A stretch of 64,000 nt of DNA, taken from the NCBI GenBank assembly GCA_025200525.1, contig CM045770.1, forward strand, positions 125,837,429 through 125,901,428. The letters are read 5' to 3'. The notes below the pieces were generated by a model. It worked only from the letters and a program-made list of their open reading frames with translations. It was not told the origin of the DNA and ran no database searches. This document shows positions 1 through 10,245 of this stretch, piece by piece; position 1 is the stretch's first letter; every line of letters begins with the position of its first letter. The position numbers and the translations under genes are program-made. The stretch is from Camellia lanceoleosa. Taxonomy: Eukaryota > Streptophyta > Magnoliopsida > Ericales > Theaceae.

Positions 1-788
1 GCTTCCAAGCCTTGATTGACAAGGGCCGATTAAGCCCTCCAGGGCCAAAACAAAGACTACGGATTTGGAGCACCCTTCGTGGATATCACGATTGTCCAAA
101 GCCTCCGGATTCGGAGCCCCCTTTGATGCATGACACCTTAGGGCCAACAAAGACTCCGGATTCGGAGCGTCCTTCGTGGATATCACGATTGGCCAAAGCC
201 TCCAGATTCGGAGCCCCTTTTGGTACATGACACCTTAGGGCCAACAAAGACTCCAGATTCGGAACGCCCTTCGTGGATATCACGATTGGCCAAAGCCTCT
301 AGATTCGGAGCCCCCTTTGGTGCATGACACCTTAGGGCCAACAAAGACTCCGGATTCGGAGCGCTCTTCGTGGATACCACGATTGGCCAAAGCCTCCGGA
401 TTCGGAGCCCCCTTTGGTGCATGACACCTTAGGGCCGATTAAGACTCCGGACTCAGAGCGCCCTTCGTGGATATCACGATTGGCCAAAGCCTCCGGATTC
501 GGAGCCCCTTTTGGTACATGACACCTTAGGGCCAACAAAGACTCCCGATTAAGACTCCGGACTCAGAGCGCCCTTCGTGGATATCACGATTGGCCAAAGC
601 CTCCGGATTCGGAGCTCCTTTTGGTACATGACACCTTAGGGCCAACAAAGACTCCGGATTTGGAGCGCCCTTCGTGGATATCACGATTGGCCAAAGCCTC
701 CGGATTCGGAGCCCTCTTTGGTGCATAACACCTTAGGGCTGATTAAGACTCTAGATTCGGAGCACCCTTCGTGGATATCACGATTGGC
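1..788. repeat. 97-bp tandem repeat array (about 8 copies)
   Basis: The word GGATATCACG (one copy reads GGATACCACG) recurs at 81, 178, 275, 372, 469, 579, 676 and 773. The spacing is 97 bp except for one unit lengthened by 13 bp. Each unit contains two half-units built around the inverted repeat CTCCGGATTCGGAG. Long ORFs on the minus strand here are products of the repeat and not genes. The array probably continues to the left. It lies in the 3' non-coding part of a Tat-type element, where such arrays are known to arise. Confidence 0.93.
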
Positions 789-1028
789 CTTTTTGAGAGA
801 TGCATTCGAACCACTTCATTGGCCAAATAAATATTCATTAAGAATCGTTCTTAATATAAGCCGGTCAATGCATGTTTAAACATTTACGCCGCGCGATATA
901 AAACTTGCCAGTAAGTTGAAATAATACGATTAATTAAGCACATAACATTTCAGGACCAAATACAAACGTTGAAAATAAAAGAAATTCTATTTATTCGGCG
1001 CGAAGTCTTCTCGCGTTCCAAAGTCTAT
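789..1028. other. Spacer between 97-bp array and antisense ORF
   Basis: AT-rich unique sequence inside element T. I see no ORF, RNA gene or repeat in it. Confidence 0.5.
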
Positions 1029-1826
1029 TCATTCGGCACCCTCGTCGTCGCTCTTCTCAATTTCAAAATCGAAGTAGGGTAAGTAGTAGTGATGGTATAG
1101 GGGCGAGGCCGAATCAATGCCCACGGCTTCGAGAGCTTTCTCGGTTTGAAGGACCTTGATCCAACCGTGCTTGAATCCACGATTTTCACATCGGCAGACC
1201 TCCTTGGCAAGGTCCTGTTTGGTCTTCTCTATCCCGACCCTCAGGCCGTCCTAAAACCCCTTTTCATAACCCGAGGTCCGTTGGGCCATTCTCTCCGCAA
1301 CAACCAATTTAGATTGATCGGCCGCCACCGACGCGCTCGTTTGAACATTCTTCAGCTGCCGAAGCTCACGTTCAACCTTTTCCATGTGAATCTCCAGACT
1401 GCAATTCCTTTTGTCCTTTTTCTCACTCTCACGTCGCACTTCTCGCAGACGCATGCCGACTTCGTAAGCAGTATATAGTCTTTTCACGGCCCCATGTATG
1501 CCATCTCGAAATACTTCGAAATCTCGATATCCGACCATTGATTGTTGGACTTCCGGCGGGAATATCTGTCGAGCGAACTCGACTGCCACATCTGGTTCTT
1601 TAACGATAGAATCCGCCTCCGTCATTGGTCTTTTCCTCACAGACACCGCAAAACTCAACGGTCGTGGCGTCGTGTCAAGCTCAATTTCCAGACGCAAGTG
1701 CAGAGAATTTCCCCGTTGTTGCCTGTCCTTTCGGGGCGATCTACTTTGATAACTAAGGGGCTGCTGTGTTTCCCGATCCTTGGACGATCTTCTTCCCGTA
1801 CGCGCAGGCTCGCTACTACGACTCAT
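1029..1826 (-). pseudogene. Tat-type antisense accessory ORF, C-terminal module (second copy)
   Basis: The minus strand stays open from an ATG at 1826 to a stop at 1029-1031, broken only by an in-frame TAG at 1251-1253. The product is charged: an Arg/Ser-rich N-terminus, a middle segment with a PDVAVEFARQIFPPE motif, a helical Glu/Lys/Arg-rich stretch that could form a coiled coil, and the tail motif NRGFKHGWIKVL followed by an acidic end. The tail and the middle motif resemble the separate reading at 3176-4438 (NPGFKHGWQKAL and PEVAFSLATSVLLP), so this is a second, diverged module of the same protein type inside one element. Related plant proteins are annotated as putative gypsy-type transposon proteins and no biochemical role is established. 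The ORF may extend upstream of 1826 through a spliced exon. Confidence 0.6.
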
Positions 1827-1974
1827 TGCGGCGTCTAATTCAGTCAATCTTCGTCCCTCCCAAATTGCCTAAATGGAAATAAGTAGGGCCTCTGGCGTGC
1901 ACCTGCCATATTTATCCTTCAATGTATGCAGCTCTCCCGAGGCAACGTCGGTACCCCCAAATGTCAACAGTTGG

Positions 1975-2935
1975 ATGACAATTGTCCAGCCCACGAGCTG
2001 GGCCAGCACGCGCCCTGGCTAAGGTAAGGGAAAATTTATTGATCTAGTTGGCCATGTTTTCAAGTGCAAGCGCCAATCAAGCTGTGCTTCAGCCATCCTA
2101 CGAGTTAGGCCCATTCGGCTTCCAAAGCTCGCGCCCTGGCCCAGGCAAGGGCAGATTTATTGATCTAGTCGGCCATGTTTTCAAGCGTAAGCGCCGATCA
2201 AGCTGTGCCTCAGCCAGCCCACGAGTTAGGCCTAATCGGCTCCCTAAGCTCACACCCTGGCCCAGGCAAGGGCAGATTTATTGATCTGGTCAGCCATGTT
2301 TTCAAGCACAAGCGCCGATCAAGCTGTGCCTCAGCCAGCCCACGAGTTAGGCCTAATCGGCTCCCCAAGCTCGTGCCCTAGCCCAGGCAAGGGCAGATTT
2401 ATTGATCTAATCGGCTCCCCAAGCTCACGCCCTGGCCCAGGCAAATGCAGATTTATTGATCTGGTCGGCCATGTTTTCAAGCGCCAGCGCCGATCAATCT
2501 GTGCCTCAGCCAGCCCGAGTTAGGCCCAATCGACTTCCCAAGCTCGCGCCCTGGCCAAGGCAAGGGCAAATTTATTGATCTAGTCGGCCATGTTTTCAAG
2601 CGCAAGCGCCGATCAATCAGTGCCTCAGCCAGCCTGAGTTAGGCTCAATCGGCTTCCCAAGCTCGCGCCCTGGCCAAGGCAAGGGCAGATTTATTGATAT
2701 GGTCGGCCATGTTTTCAAGCACAAGCGCCAATCAATCGGCCTCAAATCGAGTTAGGCCCAATCGGCTTCCTAAGCTCGCCAAGGCAAGGCGATTTATTGA
2801 TCCGTCACTATGTTTTCTAGCATAGCGCCGACCAATCAGGCTCGGCCAAATTTACGAGTTAAGCCCATTTGGCTTCCCAAGCTCGCGCCCTAACTAAGGC
2901 AAGGGCAGATTTGTTGATATGGTCAGCCAAATACC
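1975..2935. repeat. About 120-bp tandem repeat array (8-9 copies)
   Basis: The segment GCAGATTTATTGAT recurs near 2151, 2272, 2393, 2447, 2566, 2685, 2791 and 2905. Most steps are 119-121 bp, with one short 54-bp step and one of about 105 bp. The monomer differs from the 97-bp array. Short plus-strand ORFs inside it (2048-2523) are repeat translations. The array separates the two related antisense ORF modules. Confidence 0.92.
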
Positions 2936-3175
2936 TAAGCTAAGCAACCGAACTAACCATAACCAAAGCACTATTATTTTTCATCAACAACATTTTTCCT
3001 GAGCAAGTTGAGCACAACTCATGAAATTCTATATATGCAAATTGCTAAACAAAAAGCTACAAGCCCGCATGAAAATGCTTAACAAAAAACAAGTATGACT
3101 GTAGCAATACATGAAAAATACCAAATTAAAAACTGAAAATACATTCGAGACCCTAAAAACTGTCAGTCACCCAGA
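2936..3175. other. Spacer downstream of antisense ORF
   Basis: AT-rich sequence between the 120-bp array and the stop of the antisense ORF. On the minus strand it would be the 3' untranslated part of that gene. Nothing else is recognisable. Confidence 0.4.
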
Positions 3176-5262
3176 TCAGCCATCGGAATCAGACTCCAAT
3201 GGCTCAACATCCACTTGCTCATATGGTATCGGCATAATCAATGAAGCTTTAGCAGCAGCAAGGGCTTTTTGCCAGCCATGTTTGAATCCCGGATTTTCAA
3301 ACTTGGGGACTTGGTCCACGTACTCGGCGAGTCCAAAGATTTTTCGACCTCGAATACTTTGGAAGATCATGAGTCATTTGCTTCGCCGCCTTCATTTTAG
3401 CTAACTCAGCCTCCAGTTTGGAGATTGCCTTCTAGGCCAATTTGAGCGCATCTTTGCTCGCGTCCGCCTTCTTCTCGGCATCCGACCTCAATTGATCCGC
3501 GCTATGAGCTTTCTCCATCTCGACATCGGCCCTTGATGCTTCCTTGTTCACCCTCAAAGCTTCGACCTCGGCCCTTCTCCTCTGGCCTTCAAGTTCCTTG
3601 AGTAAACGACCAATCTGTTTAATGGCGTCGCGATGGCGACGGCCCATATCGGCTATCCATCCGACGGTCTGCAAAACAAGAATTTAAAACCATAACTTCA
3701 ACGGTATTTGGATGAAGTGAAGCTAAGTTCGAATATGTACTAAAAGTGCCGATTGGGCGGCCAATGCTGTCGCATTCAAATCCGTTTCCACCCGAAAAGC
3801 CTCTTTGTCAGACGGCAACAACACGGACGTAGCCAAGCTGAATGCGACTTCTGGATCTTTAAGCGGCATCGGAAGAAACCGCATGTTTTTATCATCAATT
3901 TGAATGACAAAAGGATCGATCACGTTCGATCCCTCCAACCGAGGACGTTTGCCGCCATGCTCTTCTGAGCCGGCCTCAAACTCGGCAGGGCGTTTCTCTG
4001 CCTCAACTTCTTGGCCAGCCTGCACGACCAAAGTAGACTTGGCATTCCGATTTTCTGCCGTTTCCACCTCAATAACGCGCAAGGACTCTAATTCGCTAAC
4101 AGGCAGGGAGAATTGAGATTCAGTGGCAGTGGTACTTCAGATGGAAGGGCCTCCGCTCTTCGCCGCGCGGCCAACCTTTCTGCATCCGCTTTCCTGGCAA
4201 GTTTTGTCAGGCTTAACCCGGCCATGTCTTCGGGATCTACGGTGGGAAGACCCTCTAAGCATTGAAAAATGCCGTCAAGTGAAAGATCTCCCGGGCCTGA
4301 AGTTGATGGGGGATCGGCCGAATTCAATACCTCGTCAGACTCAGTTTCGGACTGATCTGATTCAGTAGCATTAACTACATCCCGCTCCGAATCGGACCCT
4401 TTAAAACCAACCTGCCTCAAGTTTTTGAAGTCGGACAAAATAAGAGCGACAATAGAATCTTTGCCCTCTGGAACCGGGATATTTTCCGCCGCCGAGAAGG
4501 TCGTATATGTCGGCTCGTAACGAAGCAGAATGTGGGCCGCCCTCCCTTGTTTCTAAAGACTTCGACGGCCGAAATATTTGAGCGCGACTTCGATATCCGA
4601 AAGAACGGTGTCGTCAGTTGAAGACAGAACTTTATTCAAATTGCTCCCTGCACAAGCCAAGCTGTAACATTTCAAAGGAGAGGCTTTACAACAAAAATGA
4701 ACAAATAATAAAAGCGAGAAAGCAATCGGCCACCTGGCTCGCCCCTCCGTCTAGGAATAGGGTCGACGTGATCCTCCCCTTCACCAAATTCCCAATTATC
4801 CTGGACAACGACCATAACATCATCAACTCGTTTTCCAGAACTGGAAAGCATAGTAATCAGCTGATGGTCGATATCCTTGGCCCTGAGGAAGAAACGCCCG
4901 TGCTGACCAGAAGACTTAGCCAAGGCATAACAATGCCGGATGGCTGGAATGCCAAGGTTAATTCTTAGGCGACGGTTGAGCGCTATAACCCCCATTATGA
5001 TTCTAAAGAAATTCACATTGGGTTGGGAAGGGATTAAACCCCAATGGCGAAGCACGGCCCTAAGAAACGGGTGAAGGGGGAAACGGACTCCACCCTCTGC
5101 GATTGACAAAAGAGGAAAGACAATCATGGTTTCGTCCTCCCTCTCCATATCAAGAGTGTCGTCTGCCACAAGCGACAGACGGATATCATCAGGAATGAAG
5201 AAATGGCGTTTAAAACCAGCAATTCGATTTGACGAGAGGAGGTCTTTCAAATGTTTCGTCAT
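3176..5262 (-). pseudogene. Antisense accessory gene with plant 'putative gypsy type transposon' domain (PF04195-like)
   Basis: The start is the ATG at 5260-5262. The first exon encodes a domain typical of PF04195-type plant proteins: a GVRFPLHPFLRAVLRHWGL segment near residues 58-76, then NFFRIIMGVIAL, ending in a Gly/Arg-rich NWEFGEGEDH tail. A donor-like AG/GTGGCC lies near 4733 and an acceptor-like TGCAG near 4660. Exon 2 runs to about 4090 in one frame with a TAG near 4555, then a +1 shift near 4115. A further intron is suggested between about 3738 and an acceptor TTTTGCAG near 3674. The last exon has a coiled-coil-like Glu/Arg/Lys region, an in-frame TAG at 3432-3434, and ends with NPGFKHGWQKAL and an acidic tail. 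The gene runs against the LTR direction of T, as described for extra ORFs of some Tat elements. Its function is unknown and this copy is broken. Confidence 0.7.
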
Positions 5263-5552
5263 ACCCTACAGTTTATGAAAATATGCCAAGGAAGGAATAA
5301 ACCAGAAAGAGAACTTACAAAGGACAACGAGGATATCAGAAAAGAGAGTTGCAAGGACGATTCAAAAGGCAATCCAGAGATGAGTGTCATAAAATATATA
5401 CTTGAAAGGACGTCAAAATTTTAAATCGCAATAAATAGACACGTACGAGGGGGCGGGAAGTCGACACGACAACCGAAAAAGGTGCGCTTAGATATCCGCA
5501 TGAGGATGAGGCCAACCGCCGAATTTTGGCTCTGACTTTTCAATATTCAAAA

Positions 5553-5599
5553 CCAAGCACTCCAGCCAACTGTCGTTGGTGAAGTGCTTGGGGGGCAAT
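5553..5599 (+). other. Hairpin abutting the polypurine tract of T
   Basis: CCAAGCACT at 5553 pairs with AGTGCTTGG ending at 5591, and an inner CCAAC/GTTGG pair closes a short loop. The 3' arm runs directly into GGGGGGCAAT, which acts as polypurine tract just before the LTR start at 5600. The tract primes plus-strand DNA synthesis in LTR retrotransposons; a role for the hairpin is inference. Confidence 0.7.
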
Positions 5600-6002
5600 T
5601 GTGGGAGCCGAATAAGTAGAAGAGTCGGAAGATGCGTACCCAAGAAATCAAATACTATTCGGCTTCATATTGCGTCACTAGGACGCCAAATACGTTAGGA
5701 AGGCCGAATATACGGAGGTCAGTAGCTCCGAATGAATAAAAGGGGAATGGGATAAAAGTAGGCTCAGGCCCCGAGGCCCAAAAAGCAAGTATAAATACAA
5801 GAACCACAGATTTAGAAAGGTATGCAAGAATCACTTCACTTAACTTAGAAAACAAGCTATCCTGAGTGCCTGAACTAACTTGTCCATCAAAGTGCTAATT
5901 CCGGCACCCCCGATCGGAGTGTTTGCATCTTTTCAGGTGACTAGCTGAGGATCACTAGCGTCTCCCAGGATCTGAAGAGTATTTCCAAACCACTTCCCCA
6001 CA
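5600..6002 (+). mobile_element. 3' LTR of element T (403 bp)
   Basis: It begins TGTGGGAGCC and ends CTTCCCCACA, so the ends are the perfect inverted pair TGTGGG/CCCACA. It follows a purine-rich tract and is followed by CAAGG. A TATA-like TATAAATA lies at 5790-5797, a plausible promoter that would read rightwards out of the element into element B. The partner 5' LTR is outside the window, so the element's age cannot be judged. Confidence 0.85.
5790..5797 (+). promoter_or_regulatory. TATA box of T LTR
   Basis: TATAAATA at mid-LTR, followed by an A-rich stretch. Position and sequence fit the U3/R promoter of a plant LTR. Activity is not shown. Confidence 0.45.
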
Positions 6003-6383
6003 CAAGGTTTGGCTATTTTGAACATTGTCCCAGTGCATCTTTGATTGGATTGATTTGAAGTTGTTTTGGTTGATTATTTTGGGTCTTCTACAACTTTGGT
6101 TTTGAAGATTTTTGTTCATTTATTTGGTGAGGTCTTTCCTCTTGTTTATTTGTGATTATTTGGAATTTACCTAATAGTGGTTTTGTGAGACCATTCGTGT
6201 CTCATTTGTAATCGTTTGGAAACTTTTTGGTTGATAGTGGAATCGGATTTCGATCCTGTGGACGTATCTCACATTAAGAGAACCACGTAAAATTCTTGTG
6301 TTGCTTTTGATTTAATTTTTCTGCATTAGTTTTTATTCCCATTGATTGATTTACTTGTGGGGAATCACATATTTTCCCTAACA
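6003..6383 (-). mobile_element. Partial Copia solo LTR inside the B LTR
   Basis: Homologous to 32258-32628. Read on the minus strand it opens TGTTAGGG and holds the ACGTGGTTCC block common in plant Copia LTRs. It is cut on the left by element T at 6003. The bases after it (GTTAA) are a one-base variant of the target duplication seen at the other copy. Confidence 0.75.
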
Positions 6384-6596
6384 GTTAACAGTGAACTTGG
6401 TGGGGATCGAAGATGGGGTCGGAGGACGAGGGGTCATGAAGGCAAGAGGGGCCTTCGGGGGTTTGATGTTGGGGATCACTTTCCTCCATGCCTCCACGAA
6501 AGTCTCGTCGGCCGTCGAAGCCGCCAGTAAATTAGTGGCGAAGAAGCAACAACAGAACCGACAAAGTCCAGAGTACCCAGCCAAGTCCTACAACAT
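6384..6596 (-). pseudogene. ATP synthase delta-prime subunit, mitochondrial, first-exon fragment (copy in 3' LTR of B)
   Basis: The minus-strand reading contains [31 protein letters not shown] and then [11 protein letters not shown] recognise this as the start of the mature region of the plant F1 delta-prime subunit (counterpart of bacterial epsilon), part of the central stalk in mitochondria. The reading stops where the Copia LTR begins. The upstream targeting-peptide part is broken: a possible ATG at 6594-6596 is followed two codons later by TAG in the same frame. The GA-rich DNA beyond, to about 7100, may be the captured 5' UTR and promoter. It is a fragment and cannot encode the subunit. 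Confidence 0.85.
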
Positions 6597-7529
6597 AGAA
6601 GAGAGACCAAACACACGCACCCAGAGAGAGAGAGAGAGAGAGAGAGTGTTTCGCAAGGTCCTTTGTGTTCACGAGAATGACATTTTCCTCATCAACCGAA
6701 CCACAGAGAGAGAGAGTGGTGATCTGCAGTGGTTCACAGCAGTCGACGACGGTGGAGCAACAGTGGCTCTCCGTGATTTCACATGAGAGAGAATACGACC
6801 GATACGGAGAGAAAACAAGAAGAGAGTCGCTGCTGTTGCATTCTTAACTTCATGGCCTTGAAGAGAGAGAGATAGAGATAAAATTCGAACAGAAGAAGAA
6901 GAAGTTAAGAGTGAGATAACCATCAAGAAGGGATGAGAATAAGAGAGAAGACGATGACCAGACAAGCATTAGTGGGCAGCTGTAAAGCAATTATATATAT
7001 ATATTAGTTGGGTTTTGTTTAGAGTAGCTGTAAAGCAACATTATATATATATTAGTTGGTTTCTTTTTTCTCTCCACTTCCTCCACCATAATGATTCTCC
7101 ACCTTGCTTTTGAATAAAAGACCAGAGAGGGAGTAGAATGATGCTGAATTTGTTTTCTAATAGACCCACCGAAAGTGTAAAATAGACAGCGCATGTGTAT
7201 GTTTTGGTTCCCTCAATTCATGCACACTACTTGCCTCTCTATGATATCTCTAAATAATATAAATAAATATACCAACCACATGCTGCTGTTGTGTGTAATG
7301 CTCATGAGTTATGAGAAAAAAAAAAGTTGCAACTAAGAAGAGAGAGAAGGAGATATATTAATATTCAAACCCCTCATCCTACTCATCATACCCCACGAGA
7401 GACAGACAAGAGAGTGCATTATTTTCTCTTTAATCATTTTCTTCCACCGAAAGTGAGCAACCCTCTCAAATAATCTTCCACCACCACACTTCTTTTTATT
7501 TATTTATTTATTTATTTTGGGTCTTTACA

Positions 7530-9545
7530 ACCTACCCTCCTTAAAGAAATTTCGTCATCGAAATTAAAATCAAGTAATGTAATACATTCTACGGTCACCC
7601 ACAAACTCACTCAGACACTTACCATTGCATCAAAAAAATTCTTTGACCTCTACCTGAGCCAACCACTAGTACACCGGTAACGAACCAAATCATTACTTTG
7701 CACCACAATTGATCATATAAACCCTTACTAGTACAAACCATTAAATGATTCTTCTACTCACATTGATAACCCAAAGCAACAAAATATGATCTAATTCCTC
7801 CAACATAGCAAAAATTTTGGCAAAACGACTCCTCAGAATACCAAGACACCATACCTTATTGGTGATAATCCAACTTCAACGAACTATCTCCATCGCCTAA
7901 CGCACAATGCACCCCAAGGCCAAAATAACTACCACTACTCCGAGACCTTAACAAAACAAAATAATAACTCTTCAAAAGAACTAACCACCAACTCAAATAG
8001 TGACCGTCAACCGTCACAAAACAGACAATACCTTACAAATACTATTCTACATCACACTAATATTACGGTAACCTACGAGATCAAACCCAAATTGAACAAC
8101 TCTTACTATACCAACTCACTTATCAACAAGTTTTATTACCGCTATTGAGGCCAATTAACGGAATATTCTATCTCTCACCCTAGAAGTATCCCGAACCAAT
8201 CACAATGAGACACCCGTAAAGATTGACACTGAAACGACTCTAAAATTCCCGAATCGTTAATAAATTGATTAACCTCAAATTACAATAAAATCTCGCCAAA
8301 GGAAATTTAATGCACATCCCTTGCTAAAGAAATAATTCTACACTTTCGATTCAGAATTCTAATTAAAATAATCTTTTCAGTACTTTAATCCAATCACTAT
8401 AAAATTTGCTCCACACCTGAAAAATATACAATTTAACTTGGGAAGTAATCCACCACAGCTTACTAAGGTACAAAGAAAATAAAATTGAATCCTCATAACT
8501 GCTCATGTCACAAATAACAACACCAACTACCATATTAAACCCACTACGAAAATCCTACACAACTCAAGACAAAAGGTTACACCAACAAATACTAGTTTTA
8601 GTTAGTTTGAAATCTTCTATGAAGTCTCTAGCCAACTCACTTCCACCCAAATTCTAAAAGATACTACCACAAGTTATAAAGCCACTCATTCACTCTAAGT
8701 AATTTTCTATGTCAACAATAGGCATCCCATAACAATTACCAAAACTAACAAAATAACGAAAGTACTTCATGCCAATTTATTCCCTGACGAGGGGTCTATC
8801 GAATAACTTCTTCTAGGGTAATATCACCATAAAACACGATGAAACAAAATTAAAATAAGGAATTATCCTCTATTAGACAAAACTAAATACATTTTAATTA
8901 AGAAAACACTTAAGGTCAAATACACCCAAATTAAACCCAATAATAATATTAGATCAACATACCAATAGCACAAATTCTCACCACTTATAGCAAAATAAAG
9001 GATCAATATAAGGGGTTCACAACTCTTACACCGAGGATACAAAACAATCTTATAGCTAAAGGACAAGGGATACAAAATAACCTCCATTACAGTTGCATGA
9101 AAATCACCGTCACTACACACGCCAAACTTAACCTAAAATGTTCACGTATACTTCTCATATTCACAATTTCTAATCCATAAGTACGATTAACTATAAAAAT
9201 TAACATCAATCACTCGCGATGGACCAAGCACTAATTTTTCATGAAAATACTTAAATCATAGTCACATCAACCAATTCAAGGCATCTGATCATAATCTCCA
9301 TAGAATCATAACATCCACACATGATCATTTCAAAAATTTCTTTAAAGACATTGGTTTGCTAACACAACTCCACAACATCCATCACATTACGTTCCTCAAC
9401 ACTTCTTGCACTTGGGTACAATCAACAACTAATTCTGAGACAATGGACTCCACCAATCTCGAAGGTACTCGAAACTCGCCTACATGTTCTAAAATATCGA
9501 CTCACGAGTCAATGTTGTTACTACTAATAATCCCATCAAATGGCG
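7530..9545 (-). other. Internal region of B, distal part with polypurine tract
   Basis: Positions 7530-7545 read on the minus strand as TTAAGGAGGGTAGGT, preceded by a GACGAAATTTC block typical just upstream of Tekay 3' LTRs. The remaining 2 kb is AT-rich with no ORF over about 85 codons and no recognisable gag, protease, RT or integrase motif. It ends at the insertion point of element A. Confidence 0.6.
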
Positions 9546-9730
9546 TATAGCGACCCCGATCTCTTTCCATTTGGTGGATGTATCTGGACTTACGTTCTGT
9601 AGATTCTGTTGTTACATATTTGTTGTTGTCATCCTTTAATTCCTTATTTTTGAGTTATAGGATGTATTGGGCAGGTTTGTTACAGGTTGGGAGTGTTTGG
9701 GAGCAAAGGGTTGCTGCCCAGAATTTTGGT

Positions 9731-9992
9731 CCTTCGCTCGAGCGAGAGATTGCGTCTAGTATAGACCTGAGAGCCGTATTTGTTGGCTCGAGCGAGCTTT
9801 CCTTCGCTCGAGCGAGTTTCGAGTTCTTCGCTCGAGCGAGCATTCTGTCACTCGAGCATGCTTCTGGGTTGCAGACTTGAAGCATCGAGTTCTTGGCTCG
9901 AGCGAGACTTTCTTCGCTTGAGCGAGTTCTTCTGTGTCTGGTCGCTCGAGCGACCAAGTCTTCGCTCGAGCGAGCCTGTTTTATTTAAATAT
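9731..9992 (+). promoter_or_regulatory. Promoter of A LTR: CTCGAG palindrome cluster and TATA-like element
   Basis: CTCGAG lies at 9737, 9787, 9807, 9831, 9851, 9897, 9945 and 9965, plus a decayed CTTGAG near 9917. Most sit in the longer palindrome CGCTCGAGCG. The cluster ends about 10 bp before TATTTAAATA (from about 9982). Spaced repeated motifs just upstream of a TATA element resemble enhancer arrays known from other plant LTRs such as Tnt1. No binding factor can be named. Confidence 0.6.
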
Positions 9993-10245
9993 GCAGCAGT
10001 GGTTTTTAAAACACTTTTTCATCCTCTTTTTGATTCCAGAACCCTAGGTCCGTGTTCTCTCTCTCTCTCCACTCATCTTCTCTCTTAGGTATCATCTAGT
10101 TTTAGGGTGTTTCTACCCTAGGCCCTTTATTAAAAAGATAGAGTGAGTCGAGAGCTTCATTTTAATCTGAGAGTTGGACGGTTTGGAGCACTTTGGATTC
10201 CGAGTCATCATCTCCATCTTCTCCATTCGGGTTATTTACTTCGAG

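Larger units (their letters stand above)
1..6002 (+). mobile_element. Element T: 3' portion of a Tat-type Ty3/gypsy retrotransposon
   Basis: Orientation comes from a purine-rich tract followed by an LTR that opens TGTGGG and closes CCCACA. The left part of the element lies outside the window. The visible part holds two tandem arrays and antisense ORFs between the lost pol and the 3' LTR. An antisense accessory ORF and a repeat-rich 3' untranslated region are known traits of the Tat lineage; assigning T to Tat is inference because no RT or integrase is visible. T interrupts the 3' LTR of element B. The 5 bp after its LTR (CAAGG, 6003-6007) are the expected right target duplication, and the homologous uninterrupted site in the other LTR of B is at 32258-32262. 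Confidence 0.75.
6003..7529 (-). mobile_element. 3' LTR of element B (truncated by insertion of T)
   Basis: On the minus strand it starts TGTAAAGACCC at 7529 after a polypurine tract. It is collinear with 32258-34288 of the other LTR, including the ATP synthase delta-prime fragment, the GA-rich stretches and the right part of the Copia LTR. It lacks the 350-bp MITE-containing insert and the 145-bp duplication of the 5' copy. The rest of the LTR should lie to the left of T. Confidence 0.8.

Noticed and set aside
86..726. Overlapping minus-strand ORFs of 65-79 codons
   Set aside because: They are translations of the 97-bp tandem unit and repeat the same peptide.
1..788. CRISPR-like array
   Set aside because: Units are directly adjacent with no unique spacers, and the window is plant nuclear DNA.
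3176..5262. Reading T as a minus-strand element because its ORFs are on the minus strand
   Set aside because: The purine tract and the TGTGGG...CCCACA LTR are oriented on the plus strand; antisense ORFs are known in Tat elements.
6384..6596. Functional ATP synthase delta-prime gene
   Set aside because: Only first-exon sequence is present, the targeting part has a stop, and the copy lies in an LTR cut by a Copia LTR remnant.
8863..9120. 85-codon ORF in the B internal region as a retrotransposon protein
   Set aside because: No gag, protease, RT or integrase motif, and the composition looks like AT-rich noise.
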